From: JAZQHR01 sp045540695
Lineage (GTDB): Bacteria > Bacillota > Clostridia > UMGS1810
Assembly (NCBI GenBank): GCA_045540695.1
Contig: JAZQHR010000025.1
Coordinates: 1-5,971, forward strand
DNA: 5,971 nucleotides
Direction of reading: 5' to 3'
The position numbers and the translations under genes were made by a program. Each line of letters starts with the position of its first letter. The first letter of the stretch is position 1. The notes under the pieces are model-generated. The model was not told the origin of the DNA. It saw only the letters and a program-made list of their open reading frames with translations, and ran no database searches. Positions 1-5,181 of the stretch are shown here, in pieces.

Positions 1-1057
1 TGCCTTCGTTATGCTCTACATCGTTCGACTGCATTATTTCCGAAAGCGATGTTATAGATTCTGCACCTTTTGCAAGTTCAGGATAAATACCTACAAGTGC
101 AGACACACTTGCAAGCATTTGTGAGAAAAATGACTGATACAAAACGATATCTCCTACTGCAATTTTACCGTTGTAAGCCAAAATAGCCGTTGTTGTAAGG
201 CACAGAATACTTAGTGTAGTGCTCGTAATCCACGTCAACGCACCAAATGTTGCTTGTGTTTTATCTGCTATGATACCCGCTAGTTTAAGCCTCTCTATAT
301 TTTTCTCAATCTTAGCTATTTCTTCGTTTTCCAAGCCATGTGCACGAGTTACAGGTACCATTTCGATCATATCTGATACCTTCGCCGAAATATCCTCGGT
401 TTCTCGTCTGAAACGTCGGTTATTATCTCTCATCTTATTCCTTAGTATTCTCACAACCCCAACGTTTACAGGTACTATCAAAAAGTAAAATAGTGTTAAT
501 AGAGGGTTTTTTGAAAGCGTAACAAAAACAATAACCACAAGACTGACAACTGCTGGGATAAATGAATTTATAAGGTGGTTATTAAGAAATTCAACTGCCT
601 CTATATCCCTTATAAACTTCGACTGAAGTTTACCTGATTCAATCTCTTTGTGATATGTAATAGAAAGATGCTGGAGTTTTTTGATAACTGTATTTCTAAG
701 TCCTGCACTTATAGAACGCAGTGCGTAACTATTGAATTTTGAATAAAGTCTGTGGGTATAGAAGTTTTGAAAAATCATAATTAAAACCACTATAACATTT
801 ATCCATATAGTTCTGATAGTATTTGCATTCGGGTATGTTACAGCATTTATAATGTTTGCAGTAACAATAGGAATAACCCACACCGCGATATTTTTAATAA
901 AATAAATAATGGTAGAAATCAAAAAATCCTTCCGATTGTTCTTTAAAAGGCCAAGCATAATCCTAAGTGGCGATGCTTTTTTACCTCTTACAGGCTCATC
1001 GAAAAGACTCTCAAAATCAGGTATAAAGTTTTCTTTTTCCAATGTTTTTTTGTTCAT
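1..1057 (-). CDS. ABC exporter half-transporter, membrane domain (partial, ATPase domain off-window)
   Basis: This is the N-terminal 352 residues of an ABC exporter that fuses a membrane domain to an ATPase domain; the reading frame is open to the left edge. The ATG at 1057 is supported by an AGGAGTGA ribosome binding site 7 nt upstream. A cytosolic N-terminus of about 45 residues (MNKKTLEKENFIPDFESLFD...) precedes hydrophobic segments near residues 46-68, 83-100, 162-200, 272-295 and 300-325, as in the six-helix ABC exporter fold. Typical intracellular-loop signatures are visible: SGKLQSKFIRDIEAVEF around 141-157 and VTRAHGLENEE around 236-246. GAESITSLSEIM near 331-342 resembles the linker before the nucleotide-binding domain. 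Walker A, the signature motif and Walker B would lie beyond the window and cannot be checked. Exporters of this class move drugs, lipids or peptides, and many work as heterodimers; the substrate cannot be told here. The gene has its own promoter and is separated from the upstream operon by a terminator. Confidence 0.93.
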   Translation of the reverse strand, partial: MNKKTLEKENFIPDFESLFDEPVRGKKASPLRIMLGLLKNNRKDFLISTIIYFIKNIAVWVIPIVTANIINAVTYPNANTIRTIWINVIVVLIMIFQNFYTHRLYSKFNSYALRSISAGLRNTVIKKLQHLSITYHKEIESGKLQSKFIRDIEAVEFLNNHLINSFIPAVVSLVVIVFVTLSKNPLLTLFYFLIVPVNVGVVRILRNKMRDNNRRFRRETEDISAKVSDMIEMVPVTRAHGLENEEIAKIEKNIERLKLAGIIADKTQATFGALTWITSTTLSILCLTTTAILAYNGKIAVGDIVLYQSFFSQMLASVSALVGIYPELAKGAESITSLSEIMQSNDVEHNEG

Positions 1058-1064
1058 AGAAAAA

Positions 1065-1072
1065 TCACTCCT
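1065..1072 (-). promoter_or_regulatory. Ribosome binding site of the ABC exporter gene
   Basis: AGGAGTGA on the minus strand lies 7 nt before the ATG at 1057 and fixes that start. A small hairpin (1078-1093) ends only 5 nt upstream of it, so structure in the leader could influence ribosome access. Confidence 0.8.
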
Positions 1073-1077
1073 GTATG

Positions 1078-1093
1078 GCACACGAAAATGTGC
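1078..1093 (-). other. Small hairpin just upstream of the ABC exporter ribosome binding site
   Basis: On the minus strand GCACA and TGTGC form a 5-bp stem around the 6-nt loop TTTTCG. It is the second structured element of the leader, after the long hairpin at 1110-1163. It could be incidental, since 5-bp stems are common by chance; its position beside the Shine-Dalgarno sequence is the reason to list it. Confidence 0.4.
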
Positions 1094-1109
1094 TCATAAT
1101 TAAATTTTT

Positions 1110-1163
1110 GGCAATAAATATCAAGGCATATTTTCACACAAAAATACGCTAAAATCTATTGCC
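1110..1163 (-). promoter_or_regulatory. Long two-part hairpin at the 5' end of the ABC exporter leader
   Basis: In the predicted minus-strand transcript, GGCAAUAGAU (1163-1154) can pair with AUUUAUUGCC (1119-1110) over 10 positions including one G-U. After a small internal loop (4 and 6 nt), positions 1149-1141 pair with 1134-1126 over nine positions, one of them G-U, closed by the loop UGUGUG. The structure begins within a few bases of the expected transcription start. It is not followed by a U-run, so it is not an intrinsic terminator as it stands. It could be a 5' stabilising stem-loop, part of an attenuation or translational switch, or, read as DNA, a palindromic operator for a MarR- or TetR-like repressor. 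It does not match a riboswitch class I recognise. The pairing is seen directly; the role is inference. Confidence 0.55.
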
Positions 1164-1171
1164 TTTCGGGT

Positions 1172-1199
1172 ATTATATCATAATAAAAAAGTATGTCAA
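1172..1199 (-). promoter_or_regulatory. Sigma-A type promoter of the ABC exporter
   Basis: On the minus strand a perfect -35 box TTGACA (1199-1194) and a perfect -10 box TATAAT (1177-1172) are separated by 16 nt, one short of the preferred 17. The DNA upstream of the -35 box (about 1207-1230) is A/T-rich and could act as an UP element. Transcription should start near 1163-1166, giving a leader of about 108 nt before the ATG. The promoter lies downstream of the terminator at 1253-1298, so the exporter forms its own transcription unit. Confidence 0.85.
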
Positions 1200-1252
1200 C
1201 CCCTTTTTGAAAAATAAAATAAATTAGTCATTTTAACCAAAACAACGCATAC

Positions 1253-1298
1253 AAAAAGCGTAAAAATAACCAAATAAAATTCAGTATTTTTACGCTTT
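1253..1298 (-). terminator. Intrinsic terminator at the end of the operon
   Basis: A perfect 14-bp inverted repeat (1255-1268 with 1285-1298) surrounds a 16-nt loop. Read on the minus strand the stem ends in ...ACGCTTT and runs into a stretch of five T (1257-1253), the usual pattern of a Rho-independent terminator. It begins 17 nt after the stop codon of the SDR gene at 1315. The stem is AT-rich with only three G-C pairs and the loop is rather long, so termination may be incomplete. The rest of the 257-nt gap (1058-1314) holds the ABC exporter promoter and leader; no small gene was seen in it. Confidence 0.75.
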
Positions 1299-1314
1299 AA
1301 ATCTTGACTTATTT

Positions 1315-2064
1315 TTAAACTTTTTGTTTTTGCACTTTATGCAAAAATCTCATTTTAATATTATCACTTAAAAGTGGCGAAAAGGTCTTTGCAAGTCTAA
1401 TGATAAATCCAGGTATGATTATAAGTTTGCCTTTTAGCATTTTCTTTACAGCATACCTTGCTACATCCATACTATTAAGTCCTTTTAGTGCAAATTTCAC
1501 CTTTGCTACCTTATTAAACTCGGTATGAACAGGCCCTGGACAAAGCACACTTATTTTTACGTTACTTTTATTGCTTTTAAGCTCTTCGCTTATAGCCTGA
1601 GAAAGTCTTAATACGTAATTTTTAGATGCATAATACCCCGAAAGAAGGGGTCCTGCGTAAAATGCCGCGATAGATGCAACGTTTAATATATGCCCGCTAT
1701 CCTTTTTTACAAAATCCTTCAAATAAAGCTTTGTAAGAATATGCACTGCTCTGACGTTTACATTTATCATTTGAAGTTCGCGTTCAATATCCGACGATGT
1801 AAATTCGCCAAACACACCAAAGCCGGCATTGTTCACAAGGATATCTATGTTCTCATCTTTTGTTTTTTCGTAAAGCTCAAAGCATTCTTTTTCACTCGAC
1901 AAATCAGCTGTAATAATACGGACATTTGTAGAAAGACCTGCTTTTACTTCTTCAAGAAGTTCTGTTCGTCTTGCCACAAGTATAAGATCATATCCAATAT
2001 CAGACAACACCTTTGCTATATCTCGTCCTATACCCGAACTTGCTCCGGTAACAAGTGCTTTCAT
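1315..2064 (-). CDS. Short-chain dehydrogenase/reductase (SDR), classical type
   Basis: This is a complete 249-residue NAD(P)-dependent oxidoreductase with a Rossmann fold. The cofactor motif TGASSGIG is at residues 6-13, NNAG at 78-81, and the catalytic tetrad reads N103, S131, Y144 and K148 (YYASK). PGPV at 176-179 matches the PG motif after the active site. The basic pair R32-R33 after the second beta strand favours NADPH over NADH. The C-terminal part, from about residue 195, includes the hydrophobic stretch GKLIIIPGFIIRLAKTFSPLL, which may mediate membrane or partner contact; this resembles DltE-like (COG0300) SDRs, whose substrates are mostly unknown. The ATG at 2064 has AAGGGG 8 nt upstream, and this site touches the stop of the upstream transketolase gene, so the two are almost certainly co-transcribed. 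It is the last gene before a terminator. The substrate cannot be predicted; reduction of a carbonyl compound is the likely general reaction. Confidence 0.93.
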   Translation of the reverse strand: MKALVTGASSGIGRDIAKVLSDIGYDLILVARRTELLEEVKAGLSTNVRIITADLSSEKECFELYEKTKDENIDILVNNAGFGVFGEFTSSDIERELQMINVNVRAVHILTKLYLKDFVKKDSGHILNVASIAAFYAGPLLSGYYASKNYVLRLSQAISEELKSNKSNVKISVLCPGPVHTEFNKVAKVKFALKGLNSMDVARYAVKKMLKGKLIIIPGFIIRLAKTFSPLLSDNIKMRFLHKVQKQKV

Positions 2065-2078
2065 ACCTTTATCCCCTT

Positions 2079-3023
2079 TTATTTTTTTGCTAAAACTTTT
2101 TTTACTTTTTCTACTATGCCTTCAGCAGTTAAGCCGTATTCTTTAAGAAGGTCAGCGGGTTTACCTGATTTACCAAATACGTCATTAGTGCCCACTCTTT
2201 CCATAAGGCATGGGCAGTTTTCCGCTAACACTTCTGCAACTGCACTACCAAGACCACCTATAACGTTGTGCTCTTCGCATGTAACGATAGCACCTGTCTT
2301 TTTAGCGGCTTTTACGATGATATCTTTATCAATCGGCTTAATAGTGTGGATATTTATGATACCTGCGTCAATGCCTTCGCTAGCTAGGATTTCTCTTGCC
2401 TTTATTGCTTCTGAAACCATAAGACCTGTAGCAACAATAGTAACATCCTTACCATCAGCTATTTCAACGCCCTTACCAAGCTCAAATTTATATGTATTCT
2501 CATCAAATATGATAGGTGTAGCTAGTCTACCAAATCTTAAGTAGCATGGGCCATCGTGCTCAATAGCAGCCTTAACAGCAGCTACTGCTTCAACACCGTC
2601 AGCTGGGTTTATAACAACCATATTTGGAATAGCTCTCATAATAGCAATATCTTCAAGGCACTGATGTGTAGCACCATCCTCGCCTACTGAGATACCTGCG
2701 TGTGTTGCACCGATTTTCACGTTAAGGTTTGGATAGCAGATAGAGTTTCTTATCTGTTCAAATGCTCTGCCTGCAGCGAACATTGCAAATGAGCTTGCAA
2801 ATACTATCTTACCGCAAGATGCAAGTCCAGCAGCTGTAGACATCATATTACCCTCTGCGATACCGCAGTTTATAAATCTTTCGGGAAATTCTTTCTTAAA
2901 TGTATCTGTTTTAGTTGATTTTGAAAGGTCAGCATCAAGTACGATAATGTCATAATCCTTACCATACTTTGCAAGTGCGATACCGTACGCTTCTCTTGTA
3001 GCCTGTTTTTTATCTGTCATCAT
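2079..3023 (-). CDS. Transketolase, C-terminal subunit (pyrimidine-binding and C-terminal domains)
   Basis: This 314-residue protein is the second half of a split transketolase, the thiamine diphosphate enzyme that moves two-carbon units between sugar phosphates in the non-oxidative pentose phosphate pathway. The pyrimidine-binding domain starts near residue 8 and carries DADLSKSTKT (30-39) and GIAEGN (54-59), where E57 should be the glutamate that activates the cofactor. THAGISVGEDGATHQ (107-121) matches the family's THD-GEDG-THQ motif, with H120 a likely substrate-contacting histidine. The C-terminal domain starts near residue 190 and includes EEHNVIGGLGSAV (250-262). The start ATG at 3023 overlaps the stop of the N-terminal subunit gene (TAATG), and GGAGG lies 10 nt upstream. 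A second ATG follows directly, but at 13 nt spacing it fits less well. The overlap suggests translational coupling, which suits two subunits needed in equal amounts. Related enzymes such as the apulose-4-phosphate transketolases are also split, so the exact sugar is not certain. Confidence 0.95.
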   Translation of the reverse strand: MMTDKKQATREAYGIALAKYGKDYDIIVLDADLSKSTKTDTFKKEFPERFINCGIAEGNMMSTAAGLASCGKIVFASSFAMFAAGRAFEQIRNSICYPNLNVKIGATHAGISVGEDGATHQCLEDIAIMRAIPNMVVINPADGVEAVAAVKAAIEHDGPCYLRFGRLATPIIFDENTYKFELGKGVEIADGKDVTIVATGLMVSEAIKAREILASEGIDAGIINIHTIKPIDKDIIVKAAKKTGAIVTCEEHNVIGGLGSAVAEVLAENCPCLMERVGTNDVFGKSGKPADLLKEYGLTAEGIVEKVKKVLAKK

Positions 3024-3862
3024 TATAGCATCGCCTCCAATTCTTTCGCTTTATTTTCCAAATCTTTCATACCTATTTCATACTGCTCGGCATTTGGTGC
3101 GTTACCATGCCAGCCTGCTTCATTTTCCATATATGAAACATCTTTACCTTTTATACTCTTTGCTATAATAGCGGTAGGTTTGCCTTTTGTTTCTTTAGCA
3201 GCCTTAAGAGCAGCTTTTATTTCGTCATAATCGTGAGCATTTATTACGATAACATTCCAGCCAAACGAACGGAATTTTTCATCGATTGGGAGCGGTGACA
3301 TTACCTTTGAAATATCTCCGTCTATCTGAAGTCCGTTGAAGTCAACGAAAATTGCTAGATTGTCAAGTTTGTAATGAGCTGCAAACATCGCTGCCTCCCA
3401 TACCTGACCTTCTTCAAGCTCGCCATCACCAAGTATAGAATATACTCTGTATGATTTATTATCAAGCTTACCTGCAAGTGCCATACCATTTGCTGCGCTT
3501 ATTCCCTGTCCAAGCGAACCGGTAGACATATCTACACCTGGAATATTCTTCATATCAGGATGTCCCTGAAGGTAGCTGTCTGCCTGTCTGAAGGTTTTTA
3601 TATCCTCTTTAGGAATAAATCCTTTCTCAGCTAGTGCTCCGTATAGTGCAGGAGAACAATGTCCTTTTGAAAGAACAAATCTATCTCTGTCTGGATTTTT
3701 AGGGCTTTTTACATCAACGTTCATTTCGTCAAAATATAAAACTGACAAAATATCTGCTATTGAAAGTGAACCTCCGGGATGACCTGATGCTGCGCTATAC
3801 ACTGCTGTAAGTGCATTTTTTCTTATTTTGTTTGCTATTTTAGCAAGCTCAACATTATTCAA
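3023..3862 (-). CDS. Transketolase, N-terminal subunit (thiamine diphosphate pyrophosphate-binding domain)
   Basis: This 279-residue protein is the cofactor-binding first half of a split transketolase and needs the next gene's product to be active. I place the start at the TTG at 3862, giving MNNVELAKIANKI. GGGAGG lies 8 nt upstream, and the residues align with the normal N-terminus of the family. An ATG at 3904 in the same frame would add 14 residues, overlap the upstream gene by 23 nt and place this strong ribosome binding site inside the coding sequence. Visible motifs are SGHPGGSLS (26-34), SKGHCSPALY (65-74), GHPD (100-103), GSLGQG (115-120) and the thiamine diphosphate/Mg site, GDGELEEGQ (135-143) followed by DFN (164-166). 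WHG (231-233) provides a further family histidine. The H28, H68, H101 and H232 positions correspond to active-site histidines known in transketolases. DXP synthase is unlikely because that enzyme is a single long chain. Confidence 0.95.
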   Translation of the reverse strand: MNNVELAKIANKIRKNALTAVYSAASGHPGGSLSIADILSVLYFDEMNVDVKSPKNPDRDRFVLSKGHCSPALYGALAEKGFIPKEDIKTFRQADSYLQGHPDMKNIPGVDMSTGSLGQGISAANGMALAGKLDNKSYRVYSILGDGELEEGQVWEAAMFAAHYKLDNLAIFVDFNGLQIDGDISKVMSPLPIDEKFRSFGWNVIVINAHDYDEIKAALKAAKETKGKPTAIIAKSIKGKDVSYMENEAGWHGNAPNAEQYEIGMKDLENKAKELEAML

Positions 3863-3870
3863 TGTATTTA

Positions 3871-3876
3871 CCTCCC
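3871..3876 (-). promoter_or_regulatory. Ribosome binding site that sets the TTG start of the transketolase N-subunit
   Basis: GGGAGG on the minus strand lies 8 nt before the TTG at 3862 and 5 nt after the stop codon of the yitT-like gene. It is the strongest Shine-Dalgarno match between these genes and argues against the in-frame ATG at 3904. Confidence 0.85.
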
Positions 3877-3881
3877 AAAAA

Positions 3882-4718
3882 TTATTTATTTTTAAATCCT
3901 TCACCTAGTACTTCTCTTACATCGGTAAGGATAATAAAAGCATTTTCATCTATATCTTTAACTATCTTTTTAAGCTTCAAAAATTGATTTTTCCTTATGA
4001 TACACATAAGCATCATACCATCATTTTCAGAGTACATTTTACGTATATATATTCCCGTAACGCCTCTGCCAATATCGTTTATAATGCATTTTGATATCTC
4101 GCCGCATTTGTCGGATATAATATATATCGACTTTGCAAAATCTACGCCTTCTATGATATCGTCAGCAATCCGCGTGGTAATGTATAAAGAAAGCGTTGCG
4201 TAAAGTATTACCGAAAAATCTTCAAACGCTATTGATGATGCCAAAATAATAATTGCATCTATAATAAGTATATACATAGCTACCGAAAACTTTGGGTAAA
4301 GCTTATTTAGCATAACTGCCGCAAAATCTGTTCCGCCTGTAGAAGCATTTCTTGACACAGCAAGTCCCACTCCTGCACCAACTATCACCCCGCCATATAT
4401 TGACGATAAAAGCACGTCATTTGAAAACGGATGTACCACAGATGTAATACCCAGAAACAAAGATAACGCAAGCATTCCAAAAAGTGCTTTTAAAAACGAT
4501 GCTTTAGATAGATTTCTATATCCTGCTATAAGAAGTGACACATTTATAATAAGTGCGGTCACAGATATAGGAACACCAAGCATTACATAAAGTATAGTAC
4601 CTATACCGCTTGCACCGCCTGCGGCAATCTTATGCGGTACTAAAAACCAATTGACCCCTATTGCTATTAGCAGTGAGCCAAGCATAATTATAAGATAATC
4701 TTTTATAGCTTTATTCAA
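3882..4718 (-). CDS. YitT family membrane protein (DUF161/DUF2179)
   Basis: This 278-residue protein has the YitT family architecture: an N-terminal membrane part followed by a soluble C-terminal DUF2179 domain. Hydrophobic segments lie near residues 8-28, 50-67, 73-95, 105-122, 145-163 and 168-181. Two family signatures are clear: GGASGIGTIL (34-43) after the first helix and the glycine-rich STGGTDFAA (126-134) after the fourth. The C-terminal domain, from about residue 195 to the end, includes GRGVTGIYIRKMYS and ends in LTDVREVLGEGFKNK, typical of DUF2179. The start is a TTG at 4718 with GGAG 9 nt upstream; no in-frame ATG fits near it. The biochemical role of the family is not established; transport or membrane-linked signalling has been guessed. 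The gene sits 55 nt after mrnC and 19 nt before the transketolase N-subunit start, so it is probably in the same operon. Confidence 0.92.
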   Translation of the reverse strand: MNKAIKDYLIIMLGSLLIAIGVNWFLVPHKIAAGGASGIGTILYVMLGVPISVTALIINVSLLIAGYRNLSKASFLKALFGMLALSLFLGITSVVHPFSNDVLLSSIYGGVIVGAGVGLAVSRNASTGGTDFAAVMLNKLYPKFSVAMYILIIDAIIILASSIAFEDFSVILYATLSLYITTRIADDIIEGVDFAKSIYIISDKCGEISKCIINDIGRGVTGIYIRKMYSENDGMMLMCIIRKNQFLKLKKIVKDIDENAFIILTDVREVLGEGFKNK

Positions 4719-4725
4719 ATATTAT

Positions 4726-4731
4726 CACTCC
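4726..4731 (-). promoter_or_regulatory. Ribosome binding site of the yitT-like gene (TTG start)
   Basis: GGAGTG on the minus strand precedes the TTG at 4718 by 7 nt, or 9 nt counted from GGAG. Its first three bases form the end of the inverted repeat at 4729-4759, so the site could be partly hidden by a hairpin. Confidence 0.75.
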
Positions 4732-4759
4732 AAAAATACAAAGTATATATATTTTTGGA
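4729..4759 (-). repeat. Inverted repeat overlapping the yitT ribosome binding site
   Basis: A perfect 10-bp inverted repeat (TCCAAAAATA and TATTTTTGGA on the minus strand) with an 11-nt spacer fills most of the 55-nt gap between mrnC and the yitT-like gene. The downstream arm ends inside GGAGTG, so in RNA the stem would pair the GGA of the Shine-Dalgarno sequence. As DNA the same palindrome could be a repressor operator. No U-run follows, so it is not a terminator. The stem has only two G-C pairs and would be weak, and in such AT-rich DNA chance is possible. A weak promoter-like pair (GTCAAA, 17 nt, TATACT) overlaps it but is not convincing. Confidence 0.5.
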
Positions 4760-4773
4760 AAAAGTTTGACTAT

Positions 4774-5181
4774 CTATTCATTTTCTATTATGTAGTTATA
4801 GCTTAGTTCAAGAATTTCATTAAGTCTTTCTTCATTTTTAGACAAGTACAGATAACCGACAAGTGCCTCAAAGCCTGTTGCGTGACGATAGTCAACTATA
4901 TCGGCATTTTTAGCATGAGTATTTGATGAGGCGTTTCTGCCCCTTTTATATACTCTTAACTCTTCTTCTGTAAGCTTGTCCTCAAGGAAGTGCGAAATTT
5001 TACTTTGTGACTTTGCACGAACAAATCGAGTAGCTTCCTTATGAAGTTTATTAACAGGCATATTTACACCACTTGAAAGCTTGGTTCTAATAAATATCTC
5101 ATACACTGCATCGCCCACATACGCAAGAACAAGCGGTGAATATTCGTTTATACTTATGTCAAGTTCAAAATCAAACAACAT
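4774..5181 (-). CDS. mrnC: Mini-ribonuclease III
   Basis: Mini-III is a compact RNase III-type enzyme that matures 23S rRNA in Firmicutes; it has the catalytic domain but no double-stranded RNA-binding domain. The 135-residue length fits the family. Visible motifs are LAYVGDAVYE (19-28), where D24 is the expected metal-binding aspartate, HKEATRFVRAKSQ (47-59), KRGRNA (79-84) and FEALVGYLYL (104-113), where E105 should be the second catalytic acidic residue. I chose the ATG at 5181, which overlaps the cysS stop as TAATG and has GAGG 5 nt upstream. This gives an N-terminus MLFDFE like that of B. subtilis Mini-III (MLEFD). An ATG at 5196, adding MEEGI and overlapping cysS by 16 nt, is possible and has a weaker AGGG upstream. 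The cysS-mrnC order is conserved in many Firmicutes, which supports the call. Confidence 0.93.
   Translation of the reverse strand: MLFDFELDISINEYSPLVLAYVGDAVYEIFIRTKLSSGVNMPVNKLHKEATRFVRAKSQSKISHFLEDKLTEEELRVYKRGRNASSNTHAKNADIVDYRHATGFEALVGYLYLSKNEERLNEILELSYNYIIENE

Noticed and set aside
219..488. Plus-strand open frames opposite the ABC exporter (219-488 and 909-1103)
   Set aside because: The minus-strand frame through 1-1057 is a clear ABC membrane domain; the plus-strand frames are shadows of it.
1058..1165. A known riboswitch or T-box in the ABC exporter leader
   Set aside because: No conserved core of a riboswitch class or T-box sequence could be recognised, there is no terminator hairpin with a U-run, and the leader is short.
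1141..1300. A shared TACGCT-like motif in the ABC leader hairpin and in the terminator stem
   Set aside because: The match is about six bases with differing flanks in AT-rich DNA, so a repeat family is not supported.
1690..2544. A 284-residue plus-strand open frame opposite the SDR and transketolase C-subunit genes
   Set aside because: It is antisense to two well-supported genes, its translation is rich in Cys, Phe and Lys without any recognisable domain, and it crosses the junction of two real genes.
4741..4770. A promoter between mrnC and the yitT-like gene (GTCAAA, 17 nt, TATACT)
   Set aside because: The -35 box matches only three of six consensus bases and the region is so AT-rich that -10-like sequences are expected by chance.
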